Shown: in pieces, positions 1 through 7,642 of the stretch
Position numbering within the stretch: position 1 is the stretch's first letter
Layout of the letters: the number at the start of each line of letters is the position of its first letter
Assembly: GCF_030053345.1 (NCBI RefSeq)
Contig: NZ_JASGBP010000011.1
Coordinates: forward strand, 49,355 to 113,354
Length of the DNA stretch: 64,000 nt
Reading direction: 5' to 3'
Source of the DNA: Flavobacterium sedimenticola
GTDB taxonomy: Bacteria > Bacteroidota > Bacteroidia > Flavobacteriales > Flavobacteriaceae
Translations under genes and position numbers: made by a program
The notes under the pieces: model-generated
The model's input: only the letters and a program-made list of their open reading frames with translations
Databases searched by the model: none
Told to the model about the DNA's origin: nothing

Positions 1-2958
1 AATGGGTCTTACAATACTTCAGTAGGAAAACAAAGCCTCAGAAACAATCTCTCCGGATCATTTAATACCGCCATAGGAAGCATGGCCTTACGAGATAATA
101 GCAATAGTGAATACAATAGCGCGGTAGGCTTTTTTTCTATGATCTCTAATACTACCGGAAACAGAAATACTGCTCTGGGCGCACAATCACTAAACTCGAA
201 CACCTTGGGAAGTTTTAACACGATTGTAGGCTTTAATGCCGGTTATAATAATAGTACGGGTAATAACAATACTGCAGTGGGTAGTGAATCGTTAAATGCC
301 AATATCAGCGGAATCGCCAATGTTGCCATCGGTAAAAGCGCACTTCTGTTAACCAACGGATCGGCCAATACTGCATTGGGCACATTAGCCTTGGGAAATT
401 TAACCGTTGGAAATAGCAATACTGCTTTAGGATCGGACGCACTGACTAATTTGACCACAGGATATAACAATACGGCTATTGGCGCGGGTGCTCAAGTTCC
501 CGTCAATACCGGTAATGACCAATTGTCAATAGCCAATTTTATCTACGGAAAAGATATGGGCACCATGACTTTCGGAAAAATTGGTATTGGTGAAATGTCA
601 CCCAATGCCAGGCTTCAGATTTCCCCTTCTCATCCGGATTTTCCCGATATCACGGATGGGATTATTATACCCAGAGTAAGCTCATTTCCTTCAGGCAATC
701 CTACAGCGGCTCAAAACGGGATGATGCTTTTCTTAAATACTGCTGTGGGTTCTAATAATCCGGGGTTTTATTATTGGGATAATGCCTCCGGCAGTTGGAA
801 GCCCGTTGGTGAAAAAGGTTGGGGATTAACCGGTAATTCCGGCACAAATACCGCAACCAATTTCATAGGAACTACAGATGATAACGATCTTATTTTTAAA
901 AGAAATGCTGCCTTTTCAGGATTGATTGGTACACAGAATACCTCTTTCGGATTAAACGCTTCGTCGGCAAACATAAACGGACAACATATAACTGCCTTTG
1001 GGAATGGGGCTCTTCAAAATAACTTCAATGGATTTTACAATACCGCAATGGGTCACAATGCCCTGAAAACAAATGATTATGGAAATAGTAATGTTGGTGT
1101 AGGTTGGAATTCACTTTTTAATAACAGTTTTGGCAATAACAATGTTGGTATTGGAAACAATTCACTCTATGCTAATATTTCCGGAGACATTAATACGGCG
1201 TTGGGACAGGATTCCTTGTACAATAACATTGCGGGCACCGGTAATTTGGCTAATGGTTCTTTTGCACTCTATAACAATACATACGGTAGCTATAATACTG
1301 CATTAGGAGCGGAATGTTTACTCTCGAATGCAACGGGAAGTAACAATACGGGGGTCGGTTGTGGTGCTAATGTTAGTGCAAGCGGTCTTACCAATGCAAC
1401 CGCCATTGGTTGGAGAGCCTATGTAGGACAAGACAATTCGTTAGTTTTAGGAAGCATCAATGGTGTCAATGGAGCAACTAGCAGTGTAAATGTTGGTATC
1501 GGTACGCCAACTCCGGCCTATCGATTAGATTTAGGAAACGGGACATTCGGATTTGGAAATAGTAATGTTAGAACAGAAACAAGAAACAATGCCGGTTTAC
1601 AAGGAAATGCCGGCGCACAGTCGGGCTTTTTTGAAACAGCATCACCAACCAACTATCCTGCAGGAGCCGCCTCATGGTGGCATTTAATTGATGTCCGACA
1701 CAGTAATTCGACAAACAACTATGCCATGCAAATCGCAGGTAGCTTCTTTGATCAGGATATTTGGTTCCGCAAGACTAACGGTTCTGCTTCGACAGCTTGG
1801 ACAAAATTTCTAACCGCTAATTCAGGCTGGAGCACCACAGGGAATAGTGGTACTTCTTCTGCTAATTTTATTGGTACAACAGACAATGTGGACTTACTAT
1901 TCAAACGATCTAATATCATTTCAGGCCGTATCGGAATCAACAATACTGCTTTCGGAACCTTTTCGCTACAAAATATCAGTTCAGGTATTCAAAATACCGC
2001 AACCGGAAGCTCAAGCCTTCAATCAAATTCCACCGGTTCCAGCAATACTGCTATCGGAATGAGTGCATTATTCAGCAATACTTCCGGAAATTATAATACT
2101 GCTAACGGTGTAAATTCATTGTATTATAACACCAATGGAACATCAAATAGTGCGTTTGGTTTGGCTTCTTTACAATCTAATACCAGCGGTAGTTATAACA
2201 GTTCTGTCGGTGTCTACGCCTTATTGAGCAATTCAACCGGGGTTGCCAATACAGCCATAGGATATGAATGTTTAAAAGCAAACGGAATAGGAAACTATAA
2301 CACTGCTTCAGGAAATGGCGCTCTGATTTCAAACACCAGCGGAAGTTTTAACAGTGGTTTTGGCAATGGTACCATGTATAACAATTCAACCGGAAACTAC
2401 AATGTAGCCGGTGGTTTCAGAGCAATTGAGTTTAATACTGCCGGGAGCTATAATACAGCCCTGGGAACAGATGCGCTTCGTTTTAGCACCGGAAGCAACA
2501 ACATTGGGATTGGTTATAATGCTGCCGTTCCGACAGCGGCCGGAAACAATCAAGTGCGAATAGGAGATACCAATATAAGCTATGCCGGTGTACAAGTGGC
2601 TTGGTCTGTCACTTCAGACAGCCGATGGAAATCGGATATCAACCTTTCTGACTTAGGATTGGAATTTATCAAAAAGTTAAAACCTGTTTCTTATTTTCGT
2701 AAAAACGATACGTTTAAAAAGCTGGAGTATGGTTTTATTGCCCAAGAAGTAGAGGAAACATTAACATCATTAGGCGTAACCAACAGCGGAATTTTAACCA
2801 AAGACGATAACGGATTTTACAGTTTACGTTACAACGACTTCATTGCTCCGATGGCGAAAGCCATACAAGAACAACAAAAAACTATCGAAACACAGAATGC
2901 CAAAATTCAATCTCTTGAGGAACGGTTAAAAGCTTTGGAAGAAAAATTCAATAAATAG
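1..2958 (+). CDS. Repeat-rich tail-fibre/adhesin-like protein with C-terminal S74 chaperone domain (5' end outside window)
   Basis: The reading frame is already open at base 1, so the start lies upstream. About 985 residues are visible. Three blocks of a 17-residue repeat (pattern NTAxGxxxLxxNxxGxx) occupy roughly bases 10-510, 940-1440 and 1940-2560. The first two blocks are followed by non-repeat inserts, and two copies of a short cassette ending near FIGTTDxxDLxFKR (about 829-905 and 1828-1910) introduce blocks two and three. The insert at about 1500-1830 resembles a phage/pyocin knob module (by eye). The C terminus carries an S74 intramolecular chaperone motif (SDSRWKSDI, near base 2616), which in known family members trimerises and cleaves itself off, followed by a short coiled coil. 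A trimeric secreted fibre or adhesin is the likely role; the secretion signal cannot be seen here. Confidence 0.8.
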   Translation, partial: NGSYNTSVGKQSLRNNLSGSFNTAIGSMALRDNSNSEYNSAVGFFSMISNTTGNRNTALGAQSLNSNTLGSFNTIVGFNAGYNNSTGNNNTAVGSESLNANISGIANVAIGKSALLLTNGSANTALGTLALGNLTVGNSNTALGSDALTNLTTGYNNTAIGAGAQVPVNTGNDQLSIANFIYGKDMGTMTFGKIGIGEMSPNARLQISPSHPDFPDITDGIIIPRVSSFPSGNPTAAQNGMMLFLNTAVGSNNPGFYYWDNASGSWKPVGEKGWGLTGNSGTNTATNFIGTTDDNDLIFKRNAAFSGLIGTQNTSFGLNASSANINGQHITAFGNGALQNNFNGFYNTAMGHNALKTNDYGNSNVGVGWNSLFNNSFGNNNVGIGNNSLYANISGDINTALGQDSLYNNIAGTGNLANGSFALYNNTYGSYNTALGAECLLSNATGSNNTGVGCGANVSASGLTNATAIGWRAYVGQDNSLVLGSINGVNGATSSVNVGIGTPTPAYRLDLGNGTFGFGNSNVRTETRNNAGLQGNAGAQSGFFETASPTNYPAGAASWWHLIDVRHSNSTNNYAMQIAGSFFDQDIWFRKTNGSASTAWTKFLTANSGWSTTGNSGTSSANFIGTTDNVDLLFKRSNIISGRIGINNTAFGTFSLQNISSGIQNTATGSSSLQSNSTGSSNTAIGMSALFSNTSGNYNTANGVNSLYYNTNGTSNSAFGLASLQSNTSGSYNSSVGVYALLSNSTGVANTAIGYECLKANGIGNYNTASGNGALISNTSGSFNSGFGNGTMYNNSTGNYNVAGGFRAIEFNTAGSYNTALGTDALRFSTGSNNIGIGYNAAVPTAAGNNQVRIGDTNISYAGVQVAWSVTSDSRWKSDINLSDLGLEFIKKLKPVSYFRKNDTFKKLEYGFIAQEVEETLTSLGVTNSGILTKDDNGFYSLRYNDFIAPMAKAIQEQQKTIETQNAKIQSLEERLKALEEKFNK

Positions 2959-3018
2959 TTTAGCTTCCACTTTGTCGTTAGTTTGCGTCATTACTTCCTT
3001 TTTTACTACTTTTACCAA

Positions 3019-3777
3019 ATGATTTCGATTAGTATCATTGGTTCCGGTAATGTGGCACAACACTTGATTTCAGCTTTGAGCAAAGCGGAAAACATCGAAT
3101 TAAAACAAGCTTTTACCCGACAAAAGAATACCCTGACTCACCTACTCGATTCCGATAAAATTATTGACGATTATTCTGAATTGTTGCCGGTTGATGTCAT
3201 CATCATAGCGGTTGCAGACAACGCCATATCAGAAGTTTCCCGGCAAATTCTGTTGAAAAATCAACTGATAGTACATACTTCAGGAAGTATATCTATTGAT
3301 GATTTACAGTCGCATCGCAAAGGTGTTTTTTATCCGTTACAAACATTCTCCAAATCTAAAGCGGTCGATTTTAAAACCATTCCGATTTGTCTGGAAGCGC
3401 AAAATCAGGAGGATTACAAAACCATAGAAGCTGTTGCTCAGTCTATTTCGGACTGTATTTATAAGGTAGATTCCCAACAGCGCAAAGCCCTGCATGTGGC
3501 TGCCGTTTTCGTCTCCAATTTTGTGAACCATTTGTATCTAATGGGAAATGAAATTTGTAACGAAAATCAATTACCTTTTGATATTTTAAAACCGTTAATA
3601 CAGGAAACTGCCATTAAAATATTGACTCTCTCACCACAAGATGCGCAAACCGGTCCGGCCCAACGCGGCGACACCGTAACAATTAATACGCATCTTGCGT
3701 TTTTAACGGACACCAACCAAAAAGAAATGTATAAATTGCTAACCAAATCTATCATCGACCATGGGAAAAAGCTATAA
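3019..3777 (+). CDS. Rossmann-fold and DUF2520 domain protein (NADP-dependent oxidoreductase-like)
   Basis: 252 residues from the ATG at 3019; the longer frame begins with TTG at 2983 and adds an unlikely leader. The N terminus has a Rossmann nucleotide-binding loop (IIGSGNVAQHL, residues 4-14), and a DUF2520-type C-terminal helical domain follows (LHVAAVFVSNFVNHL). Relatives are grouped with F420/NADP oxidoreductase-like proteins and pyrroline-carboxylate reductase folds, but their substrate is not established. It overlaps the following phosphatase gene by 17 bases, and the run of genes to 6372 is almost gap-free, so co-transcription is likely. The fold is confident; the reaction is not. Confidence 0.8.
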   Translation: MISISIIGSGNVAQHLISALSKAENIELKQAFTRQKNTLTHLLDSDKIIDDYSELLPVDVIIIAVADNAISEVSRQILLKNQLIVHTSGSISIDDLQSHRKGVFYPLQTFSKSKAVDFKTIPICLEAQNQEDYKTIEAVAQSISDCIYKVDSQQRKALHVAAVFVSNFVNHLYLMGNEICNENQLPFDILKPLIQETAIKILTLSPQDAQTGPAQRGDTVTINTHLAFLTDTNQKEMYKLLTKSIIDHGKKL

Positions 3778-4288
3778 AGAAATACTCAACAACATAACTA
3801 CGTTCATATTTGATGTAGATGGTGTTTTAACCGACAGCACGGTTCATATCACTCCTACCGGTGAAATGCTCCGCGTTATGAATATACGAGACGGATTCGC
3901 CATGAAAGCGGCCATTGAAAGCGGTTATAACATTTGTATCATTTCCGGCGGTAATAACGAAGGCGTTCGTGTCAGATTACGCAATTTGGGTATTACCGAT
4001 ATCCATTTGGCTTCGTCCGATAAAGTAGCTACGTTTAAAGAGTATACAGAGTTATATGCCATTAACCCCGAACAAGTATTGTATATGGGCGATGATATTC
4101 CGGATTTTCACGTAATGCAATTGGTTGGGTTGCCCGCCTGCCCGCAGGATGCCAGTCCGGAAATCAAAGCAATATCCAAATATATTTCACACAAAAAAGG
4201 CGGAAAAGGTGCTGTGCGTGAAATGATTGAACAGGTTATGAAGGTGCAAGGCAAATGGCATTTGTACTACAATGGCAAACACGATTAA
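3761..4288 (+). CDS. kdsC: KdsC-like HAD phosphatase (3-deoxy-D-manno-octulosonate 8-phosphate phosphatase family)
   Basis: 175 residues, the usual length for the cap-less C0-type HAD phosphatases. Motif I is FDVDGVLTD (residues 18-26) with the nucleophile and acid/base aspartates, motif II is the Ser in IISGG, and the later motif is MGDDIPD. Members remove phosphate from KDO-8-phosphate in lipopolysaccharide core synthesis, acting as cytosolic tetramers. The gene begins inside the end of the DUF2520 gene in a different frame. No other KDO gene is visible, so a related sugar-acid phosphate remains possible as substrate. Confidence 0.8.
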   Translation: MGKSYKEILNNITTFIFDVDGVLTDSTVHITPTGEMLRVMNIRDGFAMKAAIESGYNICIISGGNNEGVRVRLRNLGITDIHLASSDKVATFKEYTELYAINPEQVLYMGDDIPDFHVMQLVGLPACPQDASPEIKAISKYISHKKGGKGAVREMIEQVMKVQGKWHLYYNGKHD

Positions 4289-4332
4289 GAGTTAAAGTTT
4301 TACTAAAAAAGTCAGTTTATAAACTCCTATCC

Positions 4333-5268
4333 ATGAAATTTTTACAATTAATTCGATACCAAAACTTGTTACTCATTGCTTTGATGCAATTTGTTTTCCG
4401 ATACGGATTTTTAAAGCATCAAGAATTACCATTAACGCTTTACGATTGGCAATACGGTTTGTTGGTCTTAGCCACCCTATTGATTGCGGCGGGTGGTTAT
4501 GTGATTAACGATATTATGGATCAGGAAACCGACAGGACCAACAAGCCCGGAAAAGTGATTGTTGGCCAAAGCATCTCCGAAGCTACGGCCTATAATTGGT
4601 ATTTCGGACTCAATATTGCCGGCATGTTGATAGGCTATTATTTGGCCGATTTTGTCAACAAAACCTCTTTTTTCGGCATTTTTATCATCAGTTCGGCCCT
4701 ACTCTATTTATATGCTACCAGCTTAAAACAAATGGCTGTAGTGGGCAATGTAATAGTCGCCCTAATTTTGGCTTTCAGCGTTATCATCATCGGAATGTTC
4801 GATATTATTCCGTTATTTCCCTATGTGAGTTTGGAACAATCGGCCAACATGAAAGTTCTTTTGGCTATACTTTTAGATTATGCTATTTTTGCCTTTATCA
4901 TTAATTTGATGCGGGAAATCGTAAAAGATGCCGAGGATATGGAAGGTGATGACAAAGAAGGCATGCGAACGCTGCCGGTGATTATCGGCATTACCAAAAC
5001 CACCCGACTTGTGTTTGGTATCGGATTGTTGGCTACAGCCTTGTTGCTGTGGTATATTAATGATAATTTGATGAACAACCAACTCTACACGGCGGTTATC
5101 TACAGTTTAATAACCGTAATCGGGCCAATGGTTTTCTTCTTAATTAAAATTTGGAATGCTTCGACTAAAAATGATTTTCGTTTGTTGAGCGCCGTCTTAA
5201 AGTATATCATTTTATTCGGTATTTTGTCTGTCATCGTAATCACTTATAACATCAAGGCCAATGGTTAA
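4333..5268 (+). CDS. UbiA-family prenyltransferase (geranylgeranylglycerol-phosphate transferase-like)
   Basis: 311 residues from the ATG at 4333. A frame from 4255 exists but its first part lies inside kdsC and the extra 26 residues are not typical. It is an integral membrane enzyme with about eight or nine hydrophobic segments. The two aspartate-rich motifs that bind prenyl diphosphate through magnesium are clear: NDIMDQETDRTNKP, and DAEDMEGDDKEGMRTLP on the next large loop. Flavobacterial members are often labelled geranylgeranylglycerol-phosphate geranylgeranyltransferase, but the acceptor cannot be read from sequence. The stop overlaps the start of the Maf gene by 8 bases. Confidence 0.82.
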   Translation: MKFLQLIRYQNLLLIALMQFVFRYGFLKHQELPLTLYDWQYGLLVLATLLIAAGGYVINDIMDQETDRTNKPGKVIVGQSISEATAYNWYFGLNIAGMLIGYYLADFVNKTSFFGIFIISSALLYLYATSLKQMAVVGNVIVALILAFSVIIIGMFDIIPLFPYVSLEQSANMKVLLAILLDYAIFAFIINLMREIVKDAEDMEGDDKEGMRTLPVIIGITKTTRLVFGIGLLATALLLWYINDNLMNNQLYTAVIYSLITVIGPMVFFLIKIWNASTKNDFRLLSAVLKYIILFGILSVIVITYNIKANG

Positions 5269-5839
5269 GAATTTTGGGAGATATAAACTTATTTTAGCTT
5301 CGGGATCACCGAGAAGACAGCAATTTTTCAAAGATTTGGATATCGATTTTGAAGTGCGATTGAAAGATATTGAAGAAATTTATCCCGATCATTTACAGGG
5401 TGTTGAGATTACCAATTATTTGGCCGAATTAAAAGCCCGAGCTTTTGAAAGCGACATAGCCGAAAACGAGCTCATAATCACGAGCGATACCATTGTTTGG
5501 TTTGAAAACAAAGCTTTGGGCAAACCTAAAGATTACGATGAGGCATTCGATATGTTGCAATCCATGTCGGGCAAAACACACGAAGTCATTACTTCGGTCT
5601 GTTTTAAAAGAAAGCAGCAAACCGAAACCTTGTTTGATGTTACTCGCGTTACTTTTAATACGCTGTCAGAAGCATCCATTCATTATTATCTGAAAAATTA
5701 TAAACCTTTTGATAAGGCCGGAGCTTACGGCATTCAGGAATGGATTGGCTTAATCGGAATTAACAAAATTGAAGGTTCGTATACTAATGTGGTGGGTTTG
5801 CCAACCGATAAAGTATTTCACTATTTAAGCCATTTGTAG
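5261..5839 (+). CDS. maf: Maf-family nucleoside triphosphate pyrophosphatase
   Basis: 192 residues, a normal length for Maf/YhdE. The N-terminal signature LASGSPRRQQFF (residues 10-21) is the substrate-binding loop of the family; the SDTIVWF and GKPKDYDEAF blocks and the late FDKAGAYGIQEW motif are also present. Members hydrolyse dTTP, UTP and modified pyrimidine nucleotides to monophosphates, a house-cleaning role in the cytosol. The gene overlaps the UbiA gene by 8 bases and is followed 2 bases later by the MscS-type gene. The family is confident; which nucleotide is preferred is not shown. Confidence 0.9.
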   Translation: MVKNFGRYKLILASGSPRRQQFFKDLDIDFEVRLKDIEEIYPDHLQGVEITNYLAELKARAFESDIAENELIITSDTIVWFENKALGKPKDYDEAFDMLQSMSGKTHEVITSVCFKRKQQTETLFDVTRVTFNTLSEASIHYYLKNYKPFDKAGAYGIQEWIGLIGINKIEGSYTNVVGLPTDKVFHYLSHL

Positions 5840-5841
5840 TT

Positions 5842-6372
5842 ATGAATATATTCGAACATTATTACAGAGAATGCATCGGGACCGGACTGGTTATTTTCCT
5901 GGTTATTTTTCTGCGAATAATTGTCACTAAAGCCGTCAGACGCTATGCCAAGTCGCATACCGGTATTGAGAAGCGTACCAATTTGGTGATTAAATATATT
6001 CATTTGCTGATTAATATTTTAGCGCTCATCTCACTCATCGTGATTTGGGGTGTCCAAAAAAACGATATTCTTTTTACACTTTCTTCTATTGCAACAGTCG
6101 TTGGTGTAGCCATGTTTGCTCAATGGTCTATTCTGAGTAATATTACTTCGGGAATTATCTTATTCTTCTCTTTTCCGTTTAAAATTGGGGATGTCATCAA
6201 GATTCACGACAAAGATTTCGCTGTCGAAGGAGAAATCATCGACATTAATGCCTTCCACGTCGATTTGATAACTAAAGAAGGTGAACACATCATTTATCCC
6301 AATAACCTTTTACTGCAAAAGGGAATCTCTATTGTCAGAGCCAAGTACGACGACAGGGAATTTACAGACTAA
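5842..6372 (+). CDS. Small MscS-family mechanosensitive channel
   Basis: 176 residues, short compared with the 280 or so of E. coli MscS. There are two or three membrane helices (residues about 10-30, 50-70 and 75-110), and the last is the glycine/alanine-rich pore helix (VGVAMFAQWSILSNITSG), followed by the start of a beta domain (FPFKIGDVIKI). The large C-terminal cytoplasmic cage of classical MscS is mostly missing. The protein probably releases solutes on hypo-osmotic shock from the inner membrane. It is the last gene of the packed run that starts at 3019; 186 bases without a gene follow, in which I see nothing distinctive. Confidence 0.8.
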   Translation: MNIFEHYYRECIGTGLVIFLVIFLRIIVTKAVRRYAKSHTGIEKRTNLVIKYIHLLINILALISLIVIWGVQKNDILFTLSSIATVVGVAMFAQWSILSNITSGIILFFSFPFKIGDVIKIHDKDFAVEGEIIDINAFHVDLITKEGEHIIYPNNLLLQKGISIVRAKYDDREFTD

Positions 6373-6558
6373 ATTTTAATTCTGTAAATTTTAACAAAAA
6401 TCTTATAACACATTCCGGAAAGTCCTATTGTAATTTTGAATTGATAGAAACCAAATTAGTGTAACGAAGTTTTAACTTGAATTGGCATCTTAATATGTCA
6501 TCAGACAATTGAAATTCCAAGCATAAACCTCACCACATTAATTTTAAATGTAAATATT

Positions 6559-6969
6559 ATGAAATCAAAGATGTTATTTTATGCCTTGATGACTACTTTA
6601 TTTGTCACTACAACCGGTAAAGCACAAGTATCGGTAAATGTAAATATCGGAACGCCTCCTGTATGGGCACCTGCGGCACCGGTTGATGTACATTTTTATT
6701 ATTTGCCTGACATTGAAGTATACTATGATGTTCCGGCCCGACGATACATCTATTTACATAACGGAAGATGGCATCGTTCAGCTGCTTTACCGGCCCGATA
6801 CAGAGGATACGATTTGTATCGCGGAAGAACCATTTACCTCACTGATTACAGAGGAAATCGACCTTATGCCTACTTTAAACAACACAAAGTAAAGTACAAA
6901 GGCAACGGTCACTGGAATAAAGGACACGGTAAATCTAAAGGTAAAGGAAAAGGTCGAGGTAACGGCTAA
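6559..6969 (+). CDS. Small secreted basic protein, paralogue of the 7178-7561 product
   Basis: 136 residues of unknown function. The N terminus is a clear signal peptide (hydrophobic LMTTLFVTTTG, then KAQ at about residue 23). The mature part has a tyrosine-rich core with the pattern YYLPDIEVYYD, GRWHRSAALP, YRGYDLY, and ends in a Lys/Gly-rich tail (from about residue 112) that is very basic. The next gene encodes the same core. It probably acts in the periplasm or at the cell surface; binding to a polyanion is only a guess from the tail. A strong terminator lies directly downstream. Confidence 0.75.
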   Translation: MKSKMLFYALMTTLFVTTTGKAQVSVNVNIGTPPVWAPAAPVDVHFYYLPDIEVYYDVPARRYIYLHNGRWHRSAALPARYRGYDLYRGRTIYLTDYRGNRPYAYFKQHKVKYKGNGHWNKGHGKSKGKGKGRGNG

Positions 6970-6986
6970 TGCTCCTAAAACGAATA

Positions 6987-7017
6987 AAAGGCGAAGCTTT
7001 ATGCTTCGCCTTTTTTT
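6987..7017 (+). terminator. Rho-independent terminator after the small secreted protein
   Basis: A 9-bp perfect stem (AGGCGAAGC with GCTTCGCCT) with a 5-base loop is followed by a run of seven T. It ends the 6559-6969 transcript and separates it from its paralogue. Confidence 0.9.
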
Positions 7018-7123
7018 GAAATATAAATTTGAATATCAGTTATTTATATCAAAAAAATCTTATTTTAAACTAAAAAAAGTGTGTTTCATCGGTAAAACTA
7101 TCATTTCAAAGAAAAAAATTGTA

Positions 7124-7131
7124 TAACTTTG
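7124..7131 (+). promoter_or_regulatory. Bacteroidota -7 element upstream of the second small secreted protein
   Basis: TAACTTTG matches the TAnnTTTG -7 consensus of Bacteroidota and lies 46 bases before the ATG at 7178. No good -33 TTG is found at the usual distance, so this is a weaker prediction. Confidence 0.5.
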
Positions 7132-7177
7132 AGCTGTAAACCGTAACTATTTTAGTTTACCCCAAAACCTACTAATC

Positions 7178-7561
7178 ATGAAAACAATCAAACTTCTGCT
7201 TGTATGGGCTGTTGTTGCTGTTTCAAATCAAGCGTTTGCGCAAAACACAACGGCCAAAATCGAAACGCTTCCTAAAGATAAAAAAACCAATTGTTACATA
7301 CGATACTATTATTACCCGAATCTGGAAGCTTATTTTGACAACCTAACCTTAGTGTACCATTACAAGGAAAAAGGAGAATGGAAAACGGCTCCCGAACTTC
7401 CCCCTAATTATGGAGGTTATTCGATGTATAACAAAGCGCATGTGATTATCAACGATTACGATGATGACAAGCCTTATGAATTATTGAAAATTCACAAAAA
7501 GTTATATCCTTACAATTCAAAAGGAAGATTTACAACACGTACTACGGCTTCCTCAGAGTAA
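7178..7561 (+). CDS. Small secreted protein, paralogue of the 6559-6969 product
   Basis: 127 residues of unknown function, with a signal peptide (cleavage likely after AFAQ, residue 22). The mature region matches the preceding gene in order: RYYYYPNLEAYFD, GEWKTAPELP, YGGYSMY, NDYDDDKPYELLKIHKKLY. It lacks the Lys/Gly tail and has an acidic DYDDD stretch instead of the basic DYRGN, so the two paralogues differ strongly in charge. It has its own promoter-like element and is separated from the other copy by a terminator, which implies independent expression. The product is presumably periplasmic or surface-exposed. Confidence 0.75.
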   Translation: MKTIKLLLVWAVVAVSNQAFAQNTTAKIETLPKDKKTNCYIRYYYYPNLEAYFDNLTLVYHYKEKGEWKTAPELPPNYGGYSMYNKAHVIINDYDDDKPYELLKIHKKLYPYNSKGRFTTRTTASSE

Positions 7562-7642
7562 ATCATTTGTTAAAAACATTCTAAATAAAATCTTGCTTTT
7601 TATTTAATGTTTATATTTGAAGCTATTGCCAAAATCCATATA

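Noticed and set aside
1..2560. Possible CRISPR or DNA tandem array from the regular 51-base period
   Set aside because: The period is 17 codons in one continuous frame with degenerate DNA; it is a protein repeat, not a CRISPR array.
4255..4332. Earlier start for the UbiA gene
   Set aside because: It lies inside kdsC, and the added residues are not hydrophobic or family-like.
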